A DNA stretch of 51,940 bases, taken from NCBI GenBank assembly GCA_022826945.1, contig JAJDTY010000068.1, positions 1 through 51,940 on the forward strand. Direction: 5' to 3'. Below are positions 9,578-16,678 of the stretch, piece after piece. Source of the stretch: Candidatus Binatia bacterium (GTDB lineage: Bacteria > Desulfobacterota > Binatia > Bin18). Made by a program: the position numbers and the translations under genes. How positions within the stretch are numbered: position 1 is the first letter of the stretch; each line of letters opens with the position of its first letter. Below the pieces are notes generated by a model, which was not told the DNA's origin, did not search any database, and saw nothing but the letters and a program-made list of their open reading frames with translations.

Positions 9578-10731
9578 GTAGGAGCATACCGCCGACAGAA
9601 GACCCACCCAACGAAGAGTCCCCCGCTCTGAGCACGCTGCCCGATACGTTGCTCACGCGCACGCTTGAACTGTGTCGATTGGCCAAGGAGACCGGACTCG
9701 GCGTGACCCCGGGCCGAGTCATTGACGTCGCCCGCTCCCTGCGCGGTATTCAGTTTGTCAATGAGGACGAGTTCCGTCTCGCCCTGCGGACGAATCTGGC
9801 CAGTAGTCGAGCGGAAGAACAGCGATTTGATCGGGTGTTCAGCGCCTACTGGTACGGAGAAGCAGAGAACGAAGGCTACCGCCTGGGAGTACAAACCGAG
9901 TTGCTCCGCGGAAACTTTGATCAGGGTCTCCAGGAGGCGCACCAGGATATTATCGGCCAGCTTGAAGACAGCAGCGCGCGGGAGACCCACCGAGACCTGA
10001 ACCTGACGGCGCGTTGGGACGAGGAAGCGCCATCCATCGAACAGACCGTCCGTGCCCTGGCCAAGCGCCTCGCCACGCGCCCTAGCCGTCGTCTCAAACC
10101 GTCCCCACGGGGCCAGCGGATAGACCTGCGACGCTCACTCCGGCGTAATATGCGGCACGGCATGGATATGCTGGAACTCGCCCGTATCCAGCGCAGGGTG
10201 CGTAAGACCCGCCTCGTCCTGCTGTGCGATGTGAGTGGGTCCATGGATGCGTTTAATCCATTTCTTTTGCAGCTCATGCTGGGAATCCAGAAAGAACTCA
10301 AGAATGCGCGCACAGTCGTTTTCAGCACAGCTGTCACCGAAATCACATCCGTGCTGCGCCGTCGCTCTGTTCAACACACCTTACAGCAGGTCGGTGAGAC
10401 GGTCCGACACTGGTCCGGCGGCACGGATATCGGCGGAGCACTCACCAAGTTGAACCGGAGTGTCCTGCGTGAAGGCTCGACCCGCTCAACGGTAGCCATT
10501 ATTGTCAGCGACGGATACGACAGCGGCCGCACCGAAGTTATTGAGCGCGAAATGCGTGCCCTGCGGCGACGCGTGCGCACCGTGGTCTGGATCAACCCCA
10601 TGTACGGGGCCTCAAGCTTTGAACCACGCGCCCAGGGCATGAAGGCCGCCCTGCCCTATATCGATCATTTTTTACCGGCGTATAATGCCCAATCGTTGCA
10701 GGTCTTGGTACGCGAGTTGGCGCGGGTCTGA
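9574..10731 (+). CDS. VWA-domain protein of the CoxE family
   Basis: A 385-residue protein starting at a GTG that overlaps the end of the MoxR gene by 4 bp, so the two are translationally coupled. The N-terminal half is alpha-helical and Arg-rich. The C-terminal half is a von Willebrand A domain with the complete metal-ion motif DVSGSMDAF near residue 219, WSGGTDIGGAL further on and IVSDGYDSG. CoxE and MoxR-like CoxD act together in maturing the active site of Mo/Cu CO dehydrogenase; many genomes hold similar pairs of unknown target. Here there are no cox or xdh structural genes within view, so the client remains open. Confidence 0.85.
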   Translation: MSRSIPPTEDPPNEESPALSTLPDTLLTRTLELCRLAKETGLGVTPGRVIDVARSLRGIQFVNEDEFRLALRTNLASSRAEEQRFDRVFSAYWYGEAENEGYRLGVQTELLRGNFDQGLQEAHQDIIGQLEDSSARETHRDLNLTARWDEEAPSIEQTVRALAKRLATRPSRRLKPSPRGQRIDLRRSLRRNMRHGMDMLELARIQRRVRKTRLVLLCDVSGSMDAFNPFLLQLMLGIQKELKNARTVVFSTAVTEITSVLRRRSVQHTLQQVGETVRHWSGGTDIGGALTKLNRSVLREGSTRSTVAIIVSDGYDSGRTEVIEREMRALRRRVRTVVWINPMYGASSFEPRAQGMKAALPYIDHFLPAYNAQSLQVLVRELARV

Positions 10732-10877
10732 AGGATGAAGAGCGGCCGACCAAAAGGCTCCCGTCGGGCTAAGACGCGGGGACCGCGGCTGGCCTGCGTC
10801 ATCGTGCGGGCCGGAACCCTTGACAAACTCGACCCTGCCCGATTAGTCAAGTGGCAGTTTTTCCGAAGCGAGGGGAT

Positions 10878-11675
10878 ATGCCAACCAAGTATGTTGATGT
10901 TGACGGCTATGCGGTGCATTACTTTCACACCGGCCAGACAACGCTGCCACCGGTTGTTCCTGATGTCAGCAAGGGCAAGCTCTTTTTATACGTCCACGGG
11001 GCGGGCAGTAATGGCCATTTTGCCCACAAGATGCTGGATATGCTCTCGGCCGCCCACAGCCCGCTCGCCTTCGACTTTCCGGGCCACGGGCGTTCGAGCG
11101 GAACGGAAAGCCTCAAAAGCGTGGCCGCCTATAGCGACTTCACCTATAGTCTGTGGCAGGCGTTAGGTGTGCGTCCGGTGGTCATTATTGGCCATTCCAT
11201 GGGCGGCGCCATCGCCATGGACCTAGCCCTGCGTCATGCGGATATGGTTGAGGGCATGGTCCTGACCTGCACGGCGGCGAATTTCAACATCTCGGATGAG
11301 CTTCTCGGTACCTGGCAGGCAGTGATGAAAGGCCGTCAGGGACAGCCTTTCACCAAGGTGTCGTGTTCACCTCAGACGCCGCAGGAGATTATCCAAGAAG
11401 GCTGGATGGAGCAGATCAAAACCGACCCGCGCGTCCGCTACTTTGATTTGCTGGCCTGCCAGCAGGTTGACCTGAGGGCGCAGCTAGGACAGATCGACCG
11501 ACCCACGCTGGTACTGGCCGGAGCGGATGACGCCACCACGCCAGTCGCTCAGGCAGAAGAGTTGCGGGATCATATTCCGAACGCACAACTGGCGGTCATT
11601 CCTGAAGCCGGGCACTGGCTGCCGCTCGAAAAACCGCAGGGTGCCTGCGACGCCATTCAGACGTTCTTCAACTAA
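10878..11675 (+). CDS. Alpha/beta-fold hydrolase
   Basis: A 265-residue hydrolase of the alpha/beta fold. The oxyanion segment YVHGAGSNG lies near residue 40, the nucleophile elbow GHSMGG near 105, the acid probably in LAGADDATTP near 215 and the catalytic His in EAGHWLP near 247. The ATG at 10878 has a GAGGGG ribosome site; earlier in-frame codons do not. It could be an esterase, C-C bond hydrolase or thioesterase. Only 11 bp separate it from the following thiolase-like gene, so it probably belongs to the same CoA-ester degradation operon (inference from context). Confidence 0.82.
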   Translation: MPTKYVDVDGYAVHYFHTGQTTLPPVVPDVSKGKLFLYVHGAGSNGHFAHKMLDMLSAAHSPLAFDFPGHGRSSGTESLKSVAAYSDFTYSLWQALGVRPVVIIGHSMGGAIAMDLALRHADMVEGMVLTCTAANFNISDELLGTWQAVMKGRQGQPFTKVSCSPQTPQEIIQEGWMEQIKTDPRVRYFDLLACQQVDLRAQLGQIDRPTLVLAGADDATTPVAQAEELRDHIPNAQLAVIPEAGHWLPLEKPQGACDAIQTFFN

Positions 11676-11686
11676 AGAGGCAGAGT

Positions 11687-12835
11687 ATGAGTATCAGTCG
11701 AAAAGCCGCATTGGCCGGCGTCTACGAGCATCCGCTCCGCTGGGCTCCACATAAAACCCAATACCAGATCATGGCCGAAAGTGCCCGAGGCGCCCTGGAC
11801 GATGCTGGGCTGAGCATAAAAGACGTCAACGGCCTGTTTACCTCGGGTGTGGGCGGGATGGGGATCATCGCCCTGGCCGAGCACCTGAACCTCAACCCCG
11901 ATTTCCTGGACTCCAACTCGATCGGGGGTTCGTCCTTTGTTTCGCATACGGCTCATGCGGCGGCGGCAATTGCCGCAGGTTACTGCGATGTTGCCCTGAT
12001 CCTGTACGGCAGCAAATGGTCCTCGGACCGTTTTGCCATTGGCACCGGGGGCGGCGGGAGCGGCGATCCACCCGAGCAGTTTGAAGGCTGCTACGGCCCG
12101 ACAACCGTTGGCGACTATGCCCTGGCCGCGCAGCGGCATATGTACGAATTCGGCACAACTAGTGAACAACTGGCCGAGATTGCCGTGACTACGCGTAAAC
12201 ATGCGTCGCTGAATCCGCACGCAAAGTTCCGCGATCTGATTAGCGTTGACGACGTCCTGGCCTCACGCGAGGTGTCTTCCCCGCTGCACCTCCTGGACTG
12301 CTGCATGATCTCCGATGGCGGTGGCGCCCTGGTTGTCACCTCTGCTGAGCGGGCGCGTGATCTCAGAAAGAAGCCCGTCTATCTCCTGGGTGCGGCAGAG
12401 TCCTGCGCCCATACCAGCGCCGGGGTGCGCGATATTACCGACGCGGCGGCCAAGCAGTCCGGCCCGAAAGCTATGGCGCGGGCCGGGGTGAGTCACAGCG
12501 ACTTTGATATGGCCATGATTTATGACTCCTTCACCATTACCGTTTGCATCACCCTCGAAAGCCTGGGGTTTTGTCAAAAAGGGGAAGGCGGGGCGTATGT
12601 TCAGAACGGTCGTATTGGTCTGGGCGGTGAACTCCCGATCAATACCGACGGCGGCGGACTGTCCTCCAACCATCCCGGTATGCGTGGAATTTTTCTGGTG
12701 ATTGAGGCGGTCAAGCAGTTGCGAGGCGAGTGCGGGGAGCGCCAGGTCAAGGATTGTGCACTCGCCTTTTGTCATGGAACGGGTGGAACGCTCGGGCTCC
12801 GACACAGCGGAGCCTCTCTGGTCCTCGGAGTATAG
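11687..12835 (+). CDS. Thiolase-fold protein, SCP2/Ltp-like (probable aldolase or acyltransferase)
   Basis: A 382-residue thiolase-superfamily protein. The position normally holding the catalytic Cys reads DSNSIGGSSFVSHTAH, with Gly/Ser and no Cys, while the C-terminal active-site segment reads CHGTGGTLGLRHSG. This pattern occurs in Ltp-type thiolase-like enzymes, some of which work with a DUF35 partner as retro-aldolases on acyl-CoA side chains (for example Ltp2 with the ChsH2 DUF35 domain). A DUF35 gene follows directly, 26 bp downstream. Together they may cleave a beta-hydroxyacyl-CoA. Classic thiolysis seems unlikely given the missing Cys; this is an inference. Confidence 0.82.
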   Translation: MSISRKAALAGVYEHPLRWAPHKTQYQIMAESARGALDDAGLSIKDVNGLFTSGVGGMGIIALAEHLNLNPDFLDSNSIGGSSFVSHTAHAAAAIAAGYCDVALILYGSKWSSDRFAIGTGGGGSGDPPEQFEGCYGPTTVGDYALAAQRHMYEFGTTSEQLAEIAVTTRKHASLNPHAKFRDLISVDDVLASREVSSPLHLLDCCMISDGGGALVVTSAERARDLRKKPVYLLGAAESCAHTSAGVRDITDAAAKQSGPKAMARAGVSHSDFDMAMIYDSFTITVCITLESLGFCQKGEGGAYVQNGRIGLGGELPINTDGGGLSSNHPGMRGIFLVIEAVKQLRGECGERQVKDCALAFCHGTGGTLGLRHSGASLVLGV

Positions 12836-12861
12836 TAGCGGTCCAGAAGGAGAAAGTGATT

Positions 12862-13284
12862 ATGGCTGATGAGAAAAAGAAACCGAATCGCCCGGTCCCA
12901 CGGGTGGATGAAGAGTCGCGGCCGTTCTGGGAAGCCTGCGCCCGGCACGAGCTGTATGTCCAGAAATGTCGCGCGTGTGGAACGGTCTTTTACTATCCGC
13001 GCGCCTTTTGTCCAGAGAATCTGTCGCAGGACTTTGAGTGGCTGCGCTGTAGCGGCAAAGGGACCGTCTATACCTTTACGATCACCCGTCAGAATCAAAG
13101 TTCAGGCTTTCGCAACAAAGTGCCCTACGTCATGGCCTATGTCGAGTTGGAAGAAGGAGTGCGGCTGCTGACCAATATCGTGGGCTGTGACCCGGAGAGC
13201 GTCACGATCGGTATGCCGGTCGAAGTCACCTTCGAGGACGTGACGCCGGATGTCTCGGTGCCGCTGTTCAAGCCTGCCTCATAG
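12862..13284 (+). CDS. DUF35 OB-fold/zinc-ribbon protein, thiolase partner
   Basis: A 140-residue Zn-ribbon plus OB-fold protein. The rubredoxin-like ribbon shows KCRACGTVFYYPRAFCPEN, giving Cys-x2-Cys and a third Cys 10 residues later; a further Cys follows in WLRCSGKG. The OB fold (GTVYTFTITRQ, then a GMPVEVTFEDV strand) fills the C-terminal half. Members form complexes with thiolase-like proteins, giving CoA transfer or aldolase activity, and the adjacent thiolase gene fits this. A GAAGGAG ribosome site precedes the ATG at 12862; a longer reading back to 12730 overlaps the thiolase gene and is discarded. The stop codon overlaps the first base of a 9-nt-unit repeat array. Confidence 0.87.
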   Translation: MADEKKKPNRPVPRVDEESRPFWEACARHELYVQKCRACGTVFYYPRAFCPENLSQDFEWLRCSGKGTVYTFTITRQNQSSGFRNKVPYVMAYVELEEGVRLLTNIVGCDPESVTIGMPVEVTFEDVTPDVSVPLFKPAS

Positions 13285-13337
13285 TCAATTGGGTCGGTTG
13301 GGTCAATTGAGTCAGACCCAACCGACCCAATTGACTC
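13284..13337. repeat. Strand-switching 9-nt repeat array, copy A (hairpin)
   Basis: Six consecutive 9-nt units: three of the form GTCNNTTGR, a switch unit GTCAGACCC, then two that are the reverse complement of the pattern (AACCGACCC, AATTGACTC). The arrangement creates a perfect 20-bp inverted repeat (13284-13303 and 13316-13335) around a 12-nt loop. It could act as a terminator or mRNA-end stabiliser after the DUF35 gene, though no T-run follows. Related arrays occur at 19519, 44129 and 45112. Confidence 0.8.
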
Positions 13338-13499
13338 AAATCGTTCGCTTCTGGCACTATAGGGCCTTATTTTGCAGCCAGAAAAAACTGCTTCGACAAA
13401 AGGAGACAAAAGAGGAAACGTGTCGGCGACTTTGTATCTCTTGGAAGACACATATCCTCTTTGAGGAGCCGAGTTCGATCGTCAGCCCTCAGACAGCTC

Positions 13500-14177
13500 A
13501 TGGCACGAGTCATTGACCTTCATCTTCACTCTGAAGCCTCGGACGACAGCCGGGCGCCGGTTGAGGCCTATCTCAAGTGGCTGGCCCGTAAGCGGGACGA
13601 ACGGCCGCTGGATGGTATCGTGCTGACTGAGCACCGCCAGTTCGACACCCAGAGCGACTACCGGACGCTTGAGGACAAGTATGGCATGCTGATCCTTAAA
13701 GCCTCTGAGGTCGAAACCGAATACGGGCATGTCCTTGTGTATGGGGTCAATGACGCAATGCTGCAACGCTTCGACTTCTCCAATGTCCGGCTGCGAGCCC
13801 AAGAGTTGATTGACGAAGTGGCGCGCATGGGCGGGGTGGCTATGCCATGTCACCCGGGTCGGCCCACCATTGGATTGATTGAGCACTATGAAAACCGTCC
13901 TCCGCTTGAGGGAGTTGTTGGCGTCGAGGCCCTGAACGGCGGAAGCAAAAAAGGCGAGAACGAACGCGTTGCCGAACTTATCGACACCTATGGCTACCAC
14001 GCGTTCGGGGGAAGCGATGCCCATCTGGTGAGCTTTGTCGGGATCTGTGCCACAGAGTTTGAGAAAGATATTACGAATACGGAAGAGTTGGTTGAGGCGC
14101 TGCGAACGGGCGGCTACCGACCGGTTGATTTTCGTGTCCGGCGCGCCCCGGCCCAGCCGGCATCCAGTGGGACCTAG
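13500..14177 (+). CDS. PHP-domain metal-dependent phosphoesterase
   Basis: A 225-residue PHP-fold protein. Metal-ligand motifs visible are DLHLHSEASDD near residues 6-15, TEHRQFD near 46, a Glu in KASEVETEYGHV, CHPGRP near 119 and GGSDAH near 170. PHP proteins hydrolyse phosphate esters or act as nucleases using a trinuclear metal site; stand-alone forms often have unknown substrates. The ATG at 13500 is chosen because the fold starts right after it, although no clear ribosome site is present; a TTG at 13461 is an alternative. It lies between a DUF35 gene and MaoC genes on the same strand, which hints at no obvious joint pathway. Confidence 0.8.
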   Translation: MARVIDLHLHSEASDDSRAPVEAYLKWLARKRDERPLDGIVLTEHRQFDTQSDYRTLEDKYGMLILKASEVETEYGHVLVYGVNDAMLQRFDFSNVRLRAQELIDEVARMGGVAMPCHPGRPTIGLIEHYENRPPLEGVVGVEALNGGSKKGENERVAELIDTYGYHAFGGSDAHLVSFVGICATEFEKDITNTEELVEALRTGGYRPVDFRVRRAPAQPASSGT

Positions 14178-14188
14178 GAGAGACGCGC

Positions 14189-14632
14189 ATGGCGCTTGAA
14201 TTTGATCGGTCCATTTTAGGCCAGGTATTTGACGAAACGGACTTTCCGCCGGTTGAGAAAACCGACCTCTTACAATTTGCGGACGCGCTGGGAGAGACCA
14301 ACCCGCTCTACACCGATGAAGACGCAGCGATGCATGGGCCCTATGGCGGTCTGGTAGCGGCTCCGACCTATGTAACACGGCTCCGACCCAAAAAAATGAC
14401 ACCCGAACATATGCCACGCTTCGGTAAGGTCGGCTTTGACGGCGGACGTGATGTTGAAATTTTTGCCCCAGTCCGGCCGGGTGACAGGCTCAAAATGGTC
14501 AGCACCATACATGATATTTACGAGAAGACCGGGCGCAGTGGCTCTATGTATTTCATCGTTCTGCGGAATGAGATCACAAACCAGGACGGTCAGAAGGTTG
14601 CCGTTGTTGACCATAGGATTATGCAGCGATGA
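14189..14632 (+). CDS. MaoC-like hydratase, N-terminal-type (FAS1-like dehydratase domain)
   Basis: A 147-residue hot-dog-fold protein of the MaoC dehydratase N-domain type. The segments QFADALGETNPLYTDEDAA and YGGLVAAPTYVTRL match the substrate-tunnel half of two-part enoyl-CoA hydratases. The C-terminal FVRPGDRL-like motif appears as FAPVRPGDRLK. A GGAGAG ribosome site precedes the ATG. The gene overlaps the next MaoC gene by 4 bp (ATGA), so the two products are probably made in equal amounts and form a heteromeric hydratase acting on bulky enoyl-CoA esters, as in ChsH1/ChsH2-like systems (inference). Confidence 0.83.
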   Translation: MALEFDRSILGQVFDETDFPPVEKTDLLQFADALGETNPLYTDEDAAMHGPYGGLVAAPTYVTRLRPKKMTPEHMPRFGKVGFDGGRDVEIFAPVRPGDRLKMVSTIHDIYEKTGRSGSMYFIVLRNEITNQDGQKVAVVDHRIMQR

Positions 14633-15051
14633 AAACACTCTATTTTGAAGAGGTCGAAGAGGGCGACGAGTTGCCTCCCATCGACCTGCTCCTAACCAAA
14701 GACTTTGTCCGCAAGTACGCCAAGACGGCCGGCATGGATTTTCCACGGTTCACGGACGACGAAGGGGCACGCCAAGAGGGTCTGCCGGGCATGATCGCGC
14801 CTGGGGTCTTGAGTATGGGGCTGCTAGCCCGACTGATCGGCGAGTGGAACCAAGCGGCGCAGATCACCCGGATCGGTACGACGTTTCGCAGCCCGGTCCT
14901 GCCTGATTGCGCGATTCATCTGCTGGGCTTTGTCACCCAAAAGGATGCAGAGCGACATACGGCTGAGTGTGATATCTGGATGGAGAACGATGATGGAGAA
15001 CGCTGGGTCATTGGCACGGCGACTGTTCTGCTGCCAACCCGGAACTCCTAG
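14629..15051 (+). CDS. MaoC-like hydratase, C-terminal-type subunit
   Basis: A 140-residue hot-dog-fold partner of the preceding protein. It begins MKTLYFEEVEEGDELPP, typical of the second MaoC half, and carries LPGMIAPGVLSMGLLARLIG, the conserved active-site helix region. The usual catalytic His of the hydratase-2 motif is not evident where DxxxxH is expected, which fits an asymmetric pair in which one partner is structural. It starts inside the stop codon of the upstream gene (ATGA overlap). It is the last gene of the presumed CoA-degradation set and ends 18 bp before mlaA. Confidence 0.8.
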   Translation: MKTLYFEEVEEGDELPPIDLLLTKDFVRKYAKTAGMDFPRFTDDEGARQEGLPGMIAPGVLSMGLLARLIGEWNQAAQITRIGTTFRSPVLPDCAIHLLGFVTQKDAERHTAECDIWMENDDGERWVIGTATVLLPTRNS

Positions 15052-15069
15052 TATTCAGAGAGTGGAACA

Positions 15070-15837
15070 ATGCAAAAAAGACGACTTGGCTACGTGATGG
15101 TCCTCTGTTTGGTCAGTGCCCTCGGGCTTGGCCTGCATGCGCCAATAGCTTTTGCTCAGAATGGAGCAATGCAGCAGGGGCTGGATGACTCACTGGACAG
15201 GCTTGACAGCCCCACCCCGGTGTACGAACCGTCTGTTTTTGAACCCTTTAATGAGAAGATGTTCTCCTTCAACATCTGGATGGACGAACATATCCTCCGA
15301 CCGGTTGCCCGTTCCTATGCCGGGGCTGTGCCGGAGCCTGCGCGGCTCAGCGTGCGCCGTTTTTTCCATAATATCGGGGTTGTGCCGCGCTTCGCCAATA
15401 GCCTCTTTCAGCTCAAGCTGGACGGTGCGGCGCGGGAAGCCGGGCGCTTTGTGATCAACACGACGATTGGCGGTCTCGGCTTTTTCGATGTGGCCAAAAA
15501 TAAGTTCGGGCTCGAAATAAGCGAAGAAGACTTTGGTCAAACGCTCGGGAAATATGGCGTGGGGTCGGGCCCGTATCTGGTATTGCCCTTTATCGGACCT
15601 TCCACGGTGCGTGATGCCATTGGCCGGGTCGCGGACGGAGCCATGGACCCAAAAACGTATTTTTTGTCCGCGGTCGAAGTCACGGCAACGGATGCGGGCA
15701 CAGTGGTCACCAATGCGGTCAACGAACGCTCCCTCAATCTTGAACTCTTCGAGAGTGTGGATCGCTACTCTCTTGATATGTATAGCGCGGTGCAAGACTT
15801 CTATTTGCAAAATCGGGAGAGGCAGATCGCAGAATAA
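15070..15837 (+). CDS. mlaA: MlaA/VacJ family phospholipid-trafficking protein
   Basis: A 255-residue exported protein of the MlaA (VacJ) family, which in E. coli sits in the outer membrane and removes misplaced phospholipids. The family core is clear: YEPSVFEPFNEKMFSFN, RSYAGAVPEPARLSVRRFF, NTTIGGLGFFDVA and DFGQTLGKYGVGSGPYLVLP. The signal peptide (to about IAFAQ) has no lipobox Cys, unlike the E. coli lipoprotein. It is followed by an MlaC-like gene and hpnN, suggesting a lipid-transport operon whose inner-membrane pump is an RND protein rather than the MlaFEDB ABC complex; that is an inference, as the rest of the genome is not seen. Confidence 0.92.
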   Translation: MQKRRLGYVMVLCLVSALGLGLHAPIAFAQNGAMQQGLDDSLDRLDSPTPVYEPSVFEPFNEKMFSFNIWMDEHILRPVARSYAGAVPEPARLSVRRFFHNIGVVPRFANSLFQLKLDGAAREAGRFVINTTIGGLGFFDVAKNKFGLEISEEDFGQTLGKYGVGSGPYLVLPFIGPSTVRDAIGRVADGAMDPKTYFLSAVEVTATDAGTVVTNAVNERSLNLELFESVDRYSLDMYSAVQDFYLQNRERQIAE

Positions 15838-15896
15838 GCCTCCGACCTCTTGCAAACACCAGGAAAACAGCGACTGGCGTATCGAGGAGTCTGATC

Positions 15897-16487
15897 GTGG
15901 TCAAAACTCTCCTTTTGGTGGCAGGTCTCCTTTTTCCTCAACTCGGCTGGGCCGATTCTCCGGCGGAGGTAACAAAACGGCTGATTTCTACCATGCAGTC
16001 GTGTGGTCAGGAATTTGGTTTGCCCTCCGCTCCCCCGCAGTGCACCAATGAAGAGATTGAAAAAAACCTGGCCATTGCTCAACTGTCGCGCTGGCTGATG
16101 GGACCGCACTGGGACACCCTCGGCCAAGAGAAGCAGGCTGATTTCATCAGCCTCCTCACACGCCTGCTGCGCGAGTTGGCCTATCCTAGAGCGTCGGAAT
16201 TTCTGGCTGACACGCAGTTCGAATACGGCGATACGCATCAGCAAGGGAATGAGGCCCTGACCGAGGTCTCGGTCGTGAATCCAGATGAAGGGCGGGTGAC
16301 CATCGGTTTTCGACTCAATCAGTCGGAGGGCGTATGGAAGATCTGGGACGTCCGGCTCGACGGGGTCAGTATGGCGAGCAACCTGCGCAAACAAGTGCAA
16401 TCGCTCATGTCCAAACAGTCCTACGAAGAGTTGGTGAAGCGGATGCAGCAGACAATTGCGAACGCCAAGACCGACGAGGCCGGATAA
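15897..16487 (+). CDS. MlaC/Ttg2D-family periplasmic lipid carrier (HpnM-like)
   Basis: A 196-residue exported protein starting at GTG 15897 after a GAGGAG ribosome site. A short signal peptide ends at GWADS. The rest has the layout of the MlaC/Ttg2D family: helical N-terminal half with DTLGQEKQADFISLLTRLL, then a beta-sheet half with WKIWDVRLDGVSMASNLR, the characteristic end motif. The hopanoid gene set includes a member of this same family named HpnM, found next to hpnN; the gene here directly precedes hpnN. It probably ferries a lipid, perhaps a hopanoid, across the periplasm. Confidence 0.85.
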   Translation: MVKTLLLVAGLLFPQLGWADSPAEVTKRLISTMQSCGQEFGLPSAPPQCTNEEIEKNLAIAQLSRWLMGPHWDTLGQEKQADFISLLTRLLRELAYPRASEFLADTQFEYGDTHQQGNEALTEVSVVNPDEGRVTIGFRLNQSEGVWKIWDVRLDGVSMASNLRKQVQSLMSKQSYEELVKRMQQTIANAKTDEAG

Positions 16488-16678
16488 CAGCGAACCGCTC
16501 AGACTCTCTCCCACGCTTGAGTAACCGCCATGGCTAGGATAGGTTGCCCGACTCAACCGAGGACTGGCAAGACCTGTGCCGGGTGTGGGGAACTTGACGA
16601 TAACGTTGGCAGATATCGTGCCCCATCCTCCTAGCATGCATACGTTCTCCGTCCTGTCCGTTCCCGCGTGCTTTGTGA
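16488..16678. other. Gap between the MlaC/HpnM-like gene and hpnN
   Basis: A 191-base gap with no plausible gene. No consensus promoter or terminator stood out by eye. The following gene starts at a GTG, so the exact start within 16679-16694 is uncertain. Confidence 0.3.

Noticed and set aside
10735..11166. A 143-codon frame beginning right after the VWA gene
   Set aside because: Most of it overlaps the alpha/beta hydrolase gene in another frame. The part before 10878 is Arg-rich and shows no family likeness, and the hydrolase has its own good ribosome site.
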